Source of the DNA: JAYQKL01 sp049889535
GTDB lineage: Bacteria > Pseudomonadota > Alphaproteobacteria > RS24
Length of the DNA: 64,000 nucleotides
Assembly (NCBI GenBank): GCA_049889535.1
Contig: JBMHDF010000008.1
Span: 33,010-97,009 of the forward strand
Direction of reading: 5' to 3'
In this document: positions 18,355-27,109 of the stretch, in pieces
Layout of the letters: every line of letters begins with the position of its first letter
Numbering within the stretch: the first letter of the stretch is position 1
Program-made: the position numbers and the translations under genes
The notes under the pieces: model-generated
Told to the model about the DNA's origin: nothing
Databases searched by the model: none
Seen by the model: only the letters and a program-made list of their open reading frames with translations

Positions 18355-18474
18355 ATGACAAAAAAAATCCGCCATATCACCCGCAGCCATAAAACTCGGC
18401 TTTTCATCATCACTGTGTCAGCTCTGGCCTTAAGCGCTTGCAGCCTTGATGTCCCGTTTATTCCGGGAATTTAG
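18355..18474 (+). CDS. Very small lipoprotein (39 residues)
   Basis: A complete short gene with a good ribosome-binding site (ATGGAGG, 6 bases before the ATG). The product has a positively charged N-terminus, a hydrophobic segment (LFIITVSALALSAC) and a textbook lipobox LSAC, leaving a mature lipopeptide of only about a dozen residues (CSLDVPFIPGI). The presence of signal, lipobox and ribosome-binding site together makes it unlikely to be chance. Function is unknown; it follows xthA by 64 bases. Confidence 0.72.
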   Translation: MTKKIRHITRSHKTRLFIITVSALALSACSLDVPFIPGI

Positions 18475-18529
18475 AGGGGATTTGCTTAAAGAGCGTGCAT
18501 TGTGTTATCATCGCCTTCTAGATTAACTG

Positions 18530-18724
18530 ATGAGCGAAATGATGAGCAGCAGCAACAATAACAAAAACATTGATACACGCTTTCACGCCCCACCGTCAAA
18601 AAGCGAGGCGCGCAAGGTGCGTTCAGACACGCCACCCGCCACCTCAGACGATGATGAAGTGATGGAAGCCGCTTGCGAGGGAATGCGAAAATACCGCAAC
18701 ACCTTGCGTGATCTGGCCAAATGA
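18530..18724 (+). CDS. Putative antitoxin partner of the Doc-like protein (atypical, 64 residues)
   Basis: A small polar protein whose stop overlaps the start of the Doc-like gene (ATGA), the usual arrangement of an antitoxin and its toxin. It is rich in Ser, Asn and Pro at the N-terminus (so probably disordered) and ends with a helical, basic segment GMRKYRNTLRDLAK. I cannot see a Phd/YefM or ribbon-helix-helix DNA-binding domain. Starts at 18530, 18539 or 18542 are possible and none has a strong site. Assignment rests on position and length. Confidence 0.6.
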   Translation: MSEMMSSSNNNKNIDTRFHAPPSKSEARKVRSDTPPATSDDDEVMEAACEGMRKYRNTLRDLAK

Positions 18725-19119
18725 CCGATCCAAAATGGATCACCCCGAAAAATATTTACGCGATTCATGCTGAACAACTTGCCGAACATGGCGGCGGAGA
18801 AGGAGTGCGCGATGCAGGGTTGCTTGAGTCGGCTTTGGCACGCCCGCAGCAAATGTATGCCTATGACACCGCTGTAGATATTTGTGCATTGGCGGCGGCT
18901 TGTGGATACGGGATTGCCAAAAATCATCTCTTTGTGGACGGCAATAAGCGCGTTGCACTTCTGGCAATTTATACCTTTCTGAAAATAAATGGCCTTTGGC
19001 TTGTCGCTCCGGAAGATGCGGCAACCAAAACCATGCTGGCGGTGGCATCCGGCGATATGGAAGAGTCTACCCTCGCCTCTTGGCTTCGGGAAAATACCGC
19101 TCCGACCACAAATAATTAA
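18721..19119 (+). CDS. doc: Death-on-curing (Doc) / Fic-fold toxin-like protein
   Basis: 132 residues with the Fic/Doc core motif at residues 69-77 (His69, Phe71, Asp73, Gly74, Asn75, Lys76, Arg77). Doc of phage P1 phosphorylates the translation factor EF-Tu and stops growth; Fic relatives transfer AMP. The Doc-like length and HxFxDGNKR pattern favour the Doc branch. The N-terminal region (GVRDAGLLESALARPQQMY) is also characteristic of this family. It lies in a toxin-antitoxin pair inserted between the xthA region and the convergent ilvD gene. Confidence 0.85.
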   Translation: MTDPKWITPKNIYAIHAEQLAEHGGGEGVRDAGLLESALARPQQMYAYDTAVDICALAAACGYGIAKNHLFVDGNKRVALLAIYTFLKINGLWLVAPEDAATKTMLAVASGDMEESTLASWLRENTAPTTNN

Positions 19120-19137
19120 CCGAGCCCGCCGCTCCCC

Positions 19138-20856
19138 TCAAACATCCGCATATTGTTTGGTTTCTTTCGCGCCGCCGGGGTGGGTTGTGGCGCCTTTGCG
19201 CGCCGAGCCGACAGTTTGGGCATATTTCCAAAGCGTGCCAGAGGTGAAGCCATTATCGCGCGCTTGCCATTTTTCACGCCGTGCCGCCAGCACCTCATCA
19301 TCAACCAATAAATCAATCGTGCCGGCCTCAGCATCAATACTTATCTTATCGCCATCTTCAATCAGGGCAATTGGGCCACCCTCTGCCGCCTCAGGCCCAA
19401 CATGGCCAATGCAGAAACCGCGCGTCGCGCCCGAAAAACGCCCATCAGTAATCAGCGCCACCTTGTCGCCATTGCCCTGCCCATAAATCGCAGAGGTGGT
19501 GGACAACATTTCACGCATGCCCGGCCCGCCTTTTGGCCCTTCATAACGAATGACAATCACATCGCCAGCTTGATAATCACCTTTTTCAACCGCCGCAAAA
19601 GCATCTTCTTCGCAGTCAAAGCAGCGCGCGACGCCTTCAAAGTCCAGCTTTTCCATGCCCGCGACTTTGACAATCGCGCCATCGGGCGCAAGCGATCCCT
19701 GCAAACCAACAACCCCACCCGTAGGTGTGATAGGATTGGTCACCGGATAAATCACTTTTTGCTCTGGATTGAAGGTGATTTCTTCTAAATTCTCAGCCAA
19801 TGTTTTGCCAGTCACCGTCAGACAGTCACCGTGCAAATAGCCCCCATCAAGAAGCGTTTTCAGCAACATTGGCACGCCGCCCGCTTCATACATATCTTTG
19901 GCTACATATTGTCCGCCTGGCTTGAGGTCAGCAATATACGGGGTCTTTTTAAAAATCTCAGCCACTTCCATCAGGTCAAAATCAATGCCCGCTTCATGCG
20001 CCATAGCGGGCAAATGCAATCCGCCATTGGTTGACCCACCAGTTGCCGCAACTACAGTCGCAGCATTTTCGAGCGATTTTCGGGTCACAATATCGCGCGG
20101 GCGAATATTTTTGGCAATCAGTTCCATAACTGCCCGACCAGAGGCTTCGGCATAAGCGTCACGGCTTTCATAAGGCGCAGGCGCACCCGCTGAATTTGGA
20201 AGAGCCAGACCAATGGCCTCAGAAACACAAGCCATGGTGTTGGCCGTAAACTGCCCGCCACACGCGCCCGCGCTTGGGCAAGCCACGCACTCTAAATCAT
20301 GCAATTCATCATCTTCCATATTGCCGGCCGCATGCTGGCCAACTGCCTCAAACACATCCAAAACAGTGACATCTTTACCTTTGAACTCACCGGGCATAAT
20401 CGAGCCGCCATACATAAACACACTCGGCACATTCAAACGCAACATCGCCATCATCAGACCCGGCAGCGACTTATCACAACCCGCAAGGCCAACCATCGCA
20501 TCATAGCAATGGCCACGCATGGTCAACTCCACGCTATCGGCAATCACCTCGCGCGAGACCAAAGAGGATTTCATCCCCTCATGCCCCATAGCAATGCCAT
20601 CTGTAACAGTAATTGTGCAAAATTCACGCGGTGTGCCGTCAGCAGCTTTAACACCGGCTTTGGCAGCTTGGGCTTGACGCATAAGGGCAATATTACACGG
20701 CGCCGCTTCATTCCAACAGGAAACAACACCAACAAAAGGTTGGTTAATTTCTTCTTCCGTCATGCCCATCGCATAATAATAAGAACGATGCGGGGCGCGC
20801 TCTGGTCCAACAGACACATGCCGACTTGGCAATTTGGATTTATTGAATTTTGACAT
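19138..20856 (-). CDS. ilvD: Dihydroxy-acid dehydratase
   Basis: Fe-S enzyme of branched-chain amino acid synthesis that converts 2,3-dihydroxy-isovalerate (or methylvalerate) to the 2-keto acid. The 572-residue protein carries the cluster cysteines in VVSCWNEAAPC, GLAGCDKSLPG and ACPSAGACGGQFTAN. It lies 12 bases downstream of valS, so valine tRNA charging and valine synthesis are in one transcript. A clear site (GGAGTAACAG) precedes the ATG. The stop is only 18 bases from the convergent doc stop, with no visible terminator. Confidence 0.95.
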   Translation of the reverse strand: MSKFNKSKLPSRHVSVGPERAPHRSYYYAMGMTEEEINQPFVGVVSCWNEAAPCNIALMRQAQAAKAGVKAADGTPREFCTITVTDGIAMGHEGMKSSLVSREVIADSVELTMRGHCYDAMVGLAGCDKSLPGLMMAMLRLNVPSVFMYGGSIMPGEFKGKDVTVLDVFEAVGQHAAGNMEDDELHDLECVACPSAGACGGQFTANTMACVSEAIGLALPNSAGAPAPYESRDAYAEASGRAVMELIAKNIRPRDIVTRKSLENAATVVAATGGSTNGGLHLPAMAHEAGIDFDLMEVAEIFKKTPYIADLKPGGQYVAKDMYEAGGVPMLLKTLLDGGYLHGDCLTVTGKTLAENLEEITFNPEQKVIYPVTNPITPTGGVVGLQGSLAPDGAIVKVAGMEKLDFEGVARCFDCEEDAFAAVEKGDYQAGDVIVIRYEGPKGGPGMREMLSTTSAIYGQGNGDKVALITDGRFSGATRGFCIGHVGPEAAEGGPIALIEDGDKISIDAEAGTIDLLVDDEVLAARREKWQARDNGFTSGTLWKYAQTVGSARKGATTHPGGAKETKQYADV

Positions 20857-20868
20857 TTTCTGTTACTC

Positions 20869-23568
20869 CTATTGCAGACGTTTAATGGCTGCCGTTAATT
20901 TTTCTTTTCGCGTTTCTTCTTCTGCTAAACGCTGGCGGTTTTCTTCAATCACCGCCTCTGGGGCCTTATCCAGAAAGCCTTGATTATTTAATTTACCTGA
21001 AAGCTTTTTAATTTCAGCTTCAGCCTTTGCAATCTCTTTGGTTAAGCGCGCTTTTTCAGCATCTATATCAATAATATCAGCAAGTGGCAGCGCTAAAATC
21101 GTTTCATCTAATACAGTCTGCACAGCGCCTTCTGGCACACCATCAGATAATTGAACATCGGACAGACGCGCTAGGCGTTTTAAAACAGGCTCAAGCCGCT
21201 CAAGGCGAGACTGGGTTTCTGCTTGTGCGCCAACAATCAGCAAAGGAATTTGCGCGCCAGCGGGTACGTTCATTTCAGCCCGCACTGAGCGAATATCCGT
21301 AATCGCCTGTATCAGCCATTTCATTTCTGCATCGGCCTGAGAGTTGATGAGATTTTCAGATAAATTAGGCCACTTATCGAGCATTAAAAACCCATCCCGC
21401 GTTGCGGTTTTGCCCCAAAGCTCTTCGGTGACAAATGGCATAAATGGATGCAGCAAACGCAGGGCGTGGTCTAACACCCATTTCGTAGCTGACTGCGTTT
21501 CAGTCTTGACGGCCGCATCATCACCTTGAAGGCTTGGTTTGGCGAGCTCGACATACCAATCACAAAAATCATGCCAAATAAATTGATACACCGCATTGGC
21601 CGCATCATTAAAGCGGTAAGCTTCAAGTGCTTGCGTCACCGCCTGTTGCGCGCGCACAGCCTGACCCACAATCCATTGCGTCAAGGGCAGGCTCGCTTTT
21701 TCCGGATTGAAATCTGGTGCATCAAAACAACCATTCATGTCGCAAAAACGCGCTGCGTTCCAAAGCTTTGTCCCAAAATTTCGATAGCCTTCCACGCGGC
21801 TTTCAGACAATTTAATATCCCGCCCCATCGCCGCCATTGCGGATAAGGTAAAGCGCAGAGCATCAGCACCGAATTTGTCGCAAATCTGAAGCGGGTCAAT
21901 CACATTGCCTTTGGATTTAGACATTTTCGCGCCCTTTTCATCGCGCACCAATGCATGGATATAAACCGTGTGAAACGGCACTTCATCCATAAAATGCAAA
22001 CCACTCATCATCATGCGTGCAACCCAGAAGAAAATAATGTCAAAACCTGTGACCAAAACATCTGTTTTATAATGTCGGGTTAAAACATTTGTTTTTTCAG
22101 GCCAACCAAGTGTAGAAAATGGCCAAAGCGCAGAAGAAAACCAAGTATCGAGAACATCTTCATCGCGCCGCAGTTCAGTCGCTTGTCCATAATGCGCATC
22201 AGCCTTAGCCTGCGCTTCATCGGCGCTTTCTGCCACAAAGATTTCATCATCAGGCCCATACCATGCAGGGATACGATGCCCCCACCAGAGCTGGCGCGAA
22301 ATACACCAAGGCTGGATATTATTCATCCATTCAAAATAGGTTTTTTCCCAGTTTTGCGGCACAAATTTAGTGTCACCATTCTTAACCGCCGCAATCGCTG
22401 GCGCGGCCATTGTTTTGGCATCGACATACCATTGGTCGGTCAGCCAAGGCTCAATCACAACATCTGACCGGTCACCAAAAGGCACCATATGCGTGTTATC
22501 TTCTATTTTTTCTAACAAGCCAAGCGCATCAATTTCTGCCACAACGCGTTTGCGCGCCTCAAACCTATCCATATCTTGCCAGCTATCACGATTGGGCATA
22601 TCAGCAAAAGCCTCATCGGATAAATCCAACTCGCCATGCGCGTTTAAGATATTTATCGCCGCAAGATTGCATCGGCGCCCCACCTCAAAATCATTAAAAT
22701 CATGCGCAGGTGTAATTTTAACAGCACCGGACCCCTGCTCAGGGTCAGCATAATTATCTGCAACTATTGGAATTTTGCGACCAACAATCGGTAAAACGAC
22801 ATTTTTGCCAATAAGGTTTTGGTAGCGCTCATCATCGGGATGCACAGCAACGCCCGTATCACCCAACATGGTTTCAGGACGCGTCGTGGCTACTGTGATA
22901 TGACCGGACCCGTCTTCAAGCGGATAGTTAAAATGCCACATATGGGACTGAACTTCTTTTTGAACGACTTCAAGATCAGAAATCGCAGTTAAAAGCTTTG
23001 GATCCCAATTTACCAGCCGCTTATCTTTATATATTAAGCCTTGCTCATAAAGCGCGACAAAGACTTTCAAAACCGCTTTTGATAAGCCTTCGTCCATTGT
23101 AAAGCGCTCGCGACTCCAATCACATGACGCACCAAGACGGCGAAGCTGTTTGGTTATGGTTGAGCCACTTTCTTCTTTCCATTGCCAGACGCGCTCTAAA
23201 AATGCTTCACGCCCCATGTCCCGTCTCGACGGTTCATTATTTTCTGCAAGCTGGCGCTCAACCACCATTTGGGTTGCAATGCCCGCATGGTCAGTGCCGG
23301 GCTGCCATAAAACATCACGCCCTCGCAGGCGTTCAAATCGGCATAAAACATCTTGCAGTGTGTTATTGAGCGCATGCCCCATATGCAAGCTTCCGGTTAC
23401 ATTTGGCGGCGGTATCACAATTGTGTAGGGCTCTGCCTCAGGCACACGCCCAGCCTTAAAACAATCTTGCTTTTCCCAAAGCGCATAAAGCCGGCTTTCC
23501 ATTGTGCCGGGGTCGAATGTTTTTTCTAATCGGGCCGTATCCGAACTGTCAGACATAAAAGCACTCAT
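20869..23568 (-). CDS. valS: Valyl-tRNA synthetase
   Basis: 899-residue class I synthetase. The HIGH-type motif is in NVTGSLHMGHALNNTL and the KMSKS loop in GAKMSKSKGNVIDP. An editing (CP1) domain lies between, and a C-terminal coiled coil rich in Lys and Glu (AKAEAEIKKLSGKLNNQ) is present, as usual for ValRS. The ATG four codons in (23556) is an alternative start. It follows the PopZ-position gene by 68 bases and precedes ilvD. Confidence 0.96.
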   Translation of the reverse strand: MSAFMSDSSDTARLEKTFDPGTMESRLYALWEKQDCFKAGRVPEAEPYTIVIPPPNVTGSLHMGHALNNTLQDVLCRFERLRGRDVLWQPGTDHAGIATQMVVERQLAENNEPSRRDMGREAFLERVWQWKEESGSTITKQLRRLGASCDWSRERFTMDEGLSKAVLKVFVALYEQGLIYKDKRLVNWDPKLLTAISDLEVVQKEVQSHMWHFNYPLEDGSGHITVATTRPETMLGDTGVAVHPDDERYQNLIGKNVVLPIVGRKIPIVADNYADPEQGSGAVKITPAHDFNDFEVGRRCNLAAINILNAHGELDLSDEAFADMPNRDSWQDMDRFEARKRVVAEIDALGLLEKIEDNTHMVPFGDRSDVVIEPWLTDQWYVDAKTMAAPAIAAVKNGDTKFVPQNWEKTYFEWMNNIQPWCISRQLWWGHRIPAWYGPDDEIFVAESADEAQAKADAHYGQATELRRDEDVLDTWFSSALWPFSTLGWPEKTNVLTRHYKTDVLVTGFDIIFFWVARMMMSGLHFMDEVPFHTVYIHALVRDEKGAKMSKSKGNVIDPLQICDKFGADALRFTLSAMAAMGRDIKLSESRVEGYRNFGTKLWNAARFCDMNGCFDAPDFNPEKASLPLTQWIVGQAVRAQQAVTQALEAYRFNDAANAVYQFIWHDFCDWYVELAKPSLQGDDAAVKTETQSATKWVLDHALRLLHPFMPFVTEELWGKTATRDGFLMLDKWPNLSENLINSQADAEMKWLIQAITDIRSVRAEMNVPAGAQIPLLIVGAQAETQSRLERLEPVLKRLARLSDVQLSDGVPEGAVQTVLDETILALPLADIIDIDAEKARLTKEIAKAEAEIKKLSGKLNNQGFLDKAPEAVIEENRQRLAEEETRKEKLTAAIKRLQ

Positions 23569-23636
23569 TCTTAAAACGTTAAGCTTTTGACCTACACCAA
23601 GCGCGGCGTGGCATCAAGCATGGTTTTAAGGAATTA

Positions 23637-24113
23637 TCAGCTTTTCTGCGATTTATCTAGAGTGTCAGAGATAATTAATCGGCCTGCCCGCAATTCGCGC
23701 GCTAGACAATCGCGCACCACAGCGTGAACCACATTTTGCAATACAGAAAATGATTCTGTTTCGGTGCGGTAATTTTGGCTTTCCAATAAAAAATCCTCTA
23801 AAGCACTGTTCATTCGGCTTTCTAATTGGGCTGTATCATTGGACGCAAAAGCCAAAGCCGGTGATGGTTTCCTTTTGCGGTTCCAGATTTTGCTAAACCA
23901 GTGTTTGCGGGGGCTTTTTTTAGGCGGCGCTGCAGCAGGCTGCGCTTCCAAATCAGACGCAGCTAAATAGGACATAATTGGTGGTGGTGAGGCTACAGAA
24001 TTATAAGGCTGGTTGGCAACAGCATCTGCTATACGCTCAAAACACGGATCTCTTCTATCAGATTTTTCTAATGTATTTACAATAGGTTCTTTATTGTTCT
24101 TAATCTCTTGCAT
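23637..24113 (-). CDS. Small acidic/helical protein in the PopZ (DUF2497) position
   Basis: 158 residues starting at an ATG with a good site (TTTTGGAGG). It has a polar, proline-rich middle (VASPPPIM, AAAPPKKSPRK), a basic patch (WNRKRKP), then a predicted helical C-terminal third (LEDFLLESQNYR, SVLQNVVHAVVRDCLARELRAG). In Caulobacter and relatives popZ, the polar organiser protein, lies between a tolC gene and valS. This gene has the same place and the same layout (disordered N-terminus, helical C-terminus), but I cannot match the PopZ C-terminal motif by eye. It may be a diverged PopZ or an unrelated replacement. Confidence 0.6.
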   Translation of the reverse strand: MQEIKNNKEPIVNTLEKSDRRDPCFERIADAVANQPYNSVASPPPIMSYLAASDLEAQPAAAPPKKSPRKHWFSKIWNRKRKPSPALAFASNDTAQLESRMNSALEDFLLESQNYRTETESFSVLQNVVHAVVRDCLARELRAGRLIISDTLDKSQKS

Positions 24114-24167
24114 AAGGCCTCCAAAATGTTTGGAACGTCTTACAAAATAATCGCAAAAAGAGACTAA

Positions 24168-25496
24168 CTATTTTTCAACCGCAGCTAAACCAATTTGGTT
24201 TCCAGTAAGCCCACCAATCGAAACCAAAAGACTATAAGCCGCAACAATCTGGTTTCTTTCAGCTTCAATCAAGGCAACGCGCGCGTCAAGCAATTCATTT
24301 TCAGCATCTAGCAAATCTAAAATCGAACGAATGCCAAGCTCACGCTCCTGTCGCACCCCTTCAAGCGCAATTTCTGCAGCTTTAATTTGCTTAGTTGAGG
24401 CTTCAATCTCACCAGAAGCAGCCTGAAAATTATACCAAGATGTTGTTACTTCTTTTTCAACCTGATTTTGCGCGGCATGCACCAATAAACGCGTTGTGCT
24501 TTTGACATATTGTGAAGCTCGAATAGCAGCAAGTGAACGCCCACCAGTAAAAATGGGCATGCTGACTTCAATACCGAAATTGGTAACTTCTTCTTCAATC
24601 CCCTGCTTCATGCGGTTTGGATCTTCCGTCACCGAGTAATTGCCAAATAGGGAAACCTTAGGAAGTGAAGCTGCTACCGCGCTATAAGATGCATAATCAG
24701 CACTTGAAGACTGCTCTTGAGAAAGTCTCAGCACGGGGCTTTGCCGCAAGCCTAAATCAAGCGCTTCTTCGAGACTGCCTGGTAATTCTGGCAAGACTTG
24801 GGGCGGCACCAGTCCTTCTGGAAGCTGGCCTATCACTTCCTTATAAGCCGCTGTTGATCCTGCCAAAGCTGCCTTTTGCCTTATCAAATTGGCCTGCGAC
24901 AGTTCCAATCGAGATTCAGACTGTGCCACATCAGTGCGCGTGACAATCCCAACTTCAAACTGGTCTTTCACTGAAACATATTGACGCGTCAACACTTCAA
25001 CATTTTTCTCGCGCAAAGATAAAACGGCCTCATCGCGCAAAACCCCAAGATAGGCGCGCACTGCCCCGAGCAAAATTTGTTGTTCAGTTGAAACAAGACT
25101 TTGCTTTTCGGCGCGGATATCAGCACGGGTTTGTAAAATATCACTAGCATTTTTACCGCTTGTAAAAACATCCATTTTGGCATTCACACCCCAGCTATCA
25201 TTGCGATGCTGGCCAACCAGGCTAGTCTCCTCGCCCGTGAAATCATTAATAGTGGTTGTGTCATTAGTGCTGGAGCGCGCATAAGCGGTGACCTGCGGCA
25301 TGGTTGCACTAAACGCCACAATCTGATTTTGCCGAAATGCCAAATATTTAGCCCGGTCCGATGAAAGTTTTGGATTGCTTTCCAACGCGATTTGCAGCGC
25401 TTCTTCCAATGTCGTTGCATGAAGCAGCGCAGGAGAAAGTAAAACACCACAAAAAATAGCGGTATTTAAAAGCAGAGTTGTTAGTTGTTTCAGCAT
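24168..25496 (-). CDS. tolC: TolC-family outer-membrane efflux/type I secretion protein
   Basis: 442 residues: signal peptide ending LLHA, then the two-repeat alpha-helical barrel architecture of the family (LEEALQIALESNPKLSSDRA at the start, LEEALDLGLRQSPVLRLSQE as the second repeat). It forms the outer-membrane exit duct for RND pumps or type I secretion. The inner-membrane partners are not in the window. It is downstream of the isoaspartyl methyltransferase gene and upstream of the PopZ-position gene, an order known from other alphaproteobacteria. Confidence 0.92.
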   Translation of the reverse strand: MLKQLTTLLLNTAIFCGVLLSPALLHATTLEEALQIALESNPKLSSDRAKYLAFRQNQIVAFSATMPQVTAYARSSTNDTTTINDFTGEETSLVGQHRNDSWGVNAKMDVFTSGKNASDILQTRADIRAEKQSLVSTEQQILLGAVRAYLGVLRDEAVLSLREKNVEVLTRQYVSVKDQFEVGIVTRTDVAQSESRLELSQANLIRQKAALAGSTAAYKEVIGQLPEGLVPPQVLPELPGSLEEALDLGLRQSPVLRLSQEQSSSADYASYSAVAASLPKVSLFGNYSVTEDPNRMKQGIEEEVTNFGIEVSMPIFTGGRSLAAIRASQYVKSTTRLLVHAAQNQVEKEVTTSWYNFQAASGEIEASTKQIKAAEIALEGVRQERELGIRSILDLLDAENELLDARVALIEAERNQIVAAYSLLVSIGGLTGNQIGLAAVEK

Positions 25497-25545
25497 TTAT
25501 TCACCAAGCACTTCATCAACGAGCCAGAATGGCCAGTTTTCATTC

Positions 25546-26211
25546 TTAGAATGAAAAAGCCTCTTCTTTCTCAAAACCGGGAACTTGTTCCGTTATCATC
25601 TCAAACGCAGCACGCACCGAAATACTGTCATTTATTTTTGTAAAAACCATACCAGATGCTGTTTGGTTATGCTCTGACACACAGACCAAACGCCCCTTAT
25701 CGTTTAATTGCGCCAAAAGCGATGCAGGCACTTCTGGCACAAAACCATTAATGAGAATCACATCATATGGGCCTTGTTTTGCTTGCCCTTCGGCGTGCGC
25801 CCCCGTAACAATCACGCCATTATCAACATCCAAATCAAGCAAAATTTGACTGCCCTTATCCGCCAGTTCACTATCTTGCTCAACCCCAACAACACCTCCG
25901 CCAAGCGCCGATAAAACAGCAGTTGAATAACCTGTTCCACAAGCAATATCGAGTATCAAATCATTGGGCTGTATCTCGGCTAGCTCAACCAGCAAAGCAA
26001 ATGTCAGGGGCGCAATAAGTTTTCGGTCAAAAGATTGCGATACGGATTTATCCATATAAGCAATAGCCGCATGGTCTTTGCCAACAAATAACTCTCGCGG
26101 CACTTGTGACATAATATCCCATATTTTCATATTGCGGACACCGCCAGGCTTAACCTGACTTTCCACCATGTTTATTCGAGCGCGCTGAAAATCGATGGCA
26201 ATATCTGACAT
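25546..26211 (-). CDS. pcm: Protein-L-isoaspartate O-methyltransferase family protein
   Basis: 221 residues. It would repair isoaspartyl residues in damaged proteins using S-adenosylmethionine. The SAM-binding segment LILDIACGTGYSTAVLSALG and an early ARINMVESQVKPGGV segment are typical of the alphaproteobacterial subfamily. Some residues of the substrate site differ from the enterobacterial enzyme in this subfamily, so the exact substrate is inferred. First gene of the run pcm-tolC-popZ position-valS-ilvD. Confidence 0.88.
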   Translation of the reverse strand: MSDIAIDFQRARINMVESQVKPGGVRNMKIWDIMSQVPRELFVGKDHAAIAYMDKSVSQSFDRKLIAPLTFALLVELAEIQPNDLILDIACGTGYSTAVLSALGGGVVGVEQDSELADKGSQILLDLDVDNGVIVTGAHAEGQAKQGPYDVILINGFVPEVPASLLAQLNDKGRLVCVSEHNQTASGMVFTKINDSISVRAAFEMITEQVPGFEKEEAFSF

Positions 26212-26347
26212 TTCTTATCCATTAATTATAGTTTTCAAATTTAAGCTGAAAATCTATGGGTTGAATCTCACTTCTATATAAGCCGCTTGGGCGTTAAATT
26301 CAACGACTGACTGATAGTATTTATTTTATTATACGCGTTTAAAAGCA

Positions 26348-26376
26348 TTGTATTAAGTTTGCGGCTTTGATACAAA
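26348..26376 (+). promoter_or_regulatory. Possible promoter of tRNA-Cys
   Basis: TTGTAT (26348-26353), a 17-base spacer and TACAAA (26371-26376) fit a sigma-70-type promoter about 12 bases before the 5' end of the tRNA. The match is moderate. Confidence 0.4.
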
Positions 26377-26388
26377 GCCATTGATTTT

Positions 26389-26462
26389 GGCCACGTGGCG
26401 GAGTGGTGACGCAGCGGCCTGCAAAGCCGTGTACCCCGGTTCGATTCCGGGCGTGGCCTCCA
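26389..26462 (+). tRNA. tRNA-Cys (anticodon GCA)
   Basis: The acceptor GGCCACG pairs with CGTGGCC (26452-26458); discriminator T26459 and encoded CCA (26460-26462). Anticodon loop CTGCAAA gives GCA. 74 bases. An A/T-rich inverted repeat lies between it and the next tRNA. Confidence 0.97.
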
Positions 26463-26472
26463 AAATCTTATG

Positions 26473-26521
26473 ATGGATATATTTTAGCACTTGCTTAAAT
26501 ATTTTGTTTTGATATATCCAT
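26473..26521. repeat. 10-bp inverted repeat between tRNA-Cys and tRNA-Asn
   Basis: Arms ATGGATATAT (26473-26482) and ATATATCCAT (26512-26521) are exact reverse complements, 29 bases apart. The right arm overlaps a possible -10 element (TATATC at 26513-26518, with TTGCTT at 26491-26496 as -35) for tRNA-Asn. It could be a weak terminator or processing hairpin of the tRNA-Cys transcript. Confidence 0.45.
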
Positions 26522-26535
26522 TTGCGTGGTTGTGA

Positions 26536-26611
26536 TCCGCCTTAGCTCAGTTGGTAGAGCAAATGACTGTTAATCATTGGGTCGCTGGTTCGAGTCCAGC
26601 AGGCGGAGCCA
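26536..26611 (+). tRNA. tRNA-Asn (anticodon GTT)
   Basis: The acceptor TCCGCCT pairs with AGGCGGA (26601-26607); discriminator G26608 and encoded CCA (26609-26611). Anticodon loop CTGTTAA gives GTT. 76 bases. Confidence 0.97.
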
Positions 26612-26628
26612 CCTTTTCCTTAAATAGA

Positions 26629-27036
26629 TTACCCCAAAAATGTAACCGGACGATGTTCCAAATATTCAACTTCGAGCTTGCGATGCGTGAATAGCCATTT
26701 GCCATCAACACAACGCCACTTGTCCTGATACCGAATCCCCCAGACCTGAATAGCATCCTCATCTTTAAGCAGATGGTCGGCAACACAATAGGTTTCCCCA
26801 AAAGCTGTATCCCCTTCAACTGTAATCAAGCTTTGGTGTAATCTGTGCATGGTCATACGAAAATTTTCATCAAGCATCGTGATCGTGCCAACACAGGCCT
26901 CAATACCCTCATATTTAAAGCCCTGCCCCTCAATTATGCAATTTTCATCAATGACGGTTTTATAAAGGTCGACCTTACGCCGGTCGAGACTATGCGCATA
27001 AATTTTTAAAGTTTCTTCAATTTGTTCCTTAGACAT
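26629..27036 (-). CDS. NTF2/SnoaL-like protein
   Basis: 135 residues from the ATG at 27036 (site GAGGG just upstream). The open frame runs 30 codons further, but that would overlap the divergent photolyase start. The sequence has the look of a SnoaL-like alpha+beta barrel (LKIYAHSLDRRKVDLYKTVI, GKWLFTHRKLEVEYLEH). Such proteins occur next to photolyase, DUF1365 and cyclopropane-synthase genes in light-stress clusters. No catalytic role can be assigned. Confidence 0.8.
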   Translation of the reverse strand: MSKEQIEETLKIYAHSLDRRKVDLYKTVIDENCIIEGQGFKYEGIEACVGTITMLDENFRMTMHRLHQSLITVEGDTAFGETYCVADHLLKDEDAIQVWGIRYQDKWRCVDGKWLFTHRKLEVEYLEHRPVTFLG

Positions 27037-27109
27037 ATCACCCTCTTCATTTTGAACTAATCCATAATAGCCTGAAAACCGTATAAATTTAAAGCCAAAG
27101 GAGGATGAC

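Noticed and set aside
19402..20853. Several plus-strand open frames opposite ilvD
   Set aside because: Antisense shadows of a conserved gene, without ribosome-binding sites or domains.
27037..27109. RpoE/ECF-type promoter before the photolyase gene
   Set aside because: I found no TGATC-type -35 with correctly spaced -10; only a weak, badly spaced GAAC candidate.
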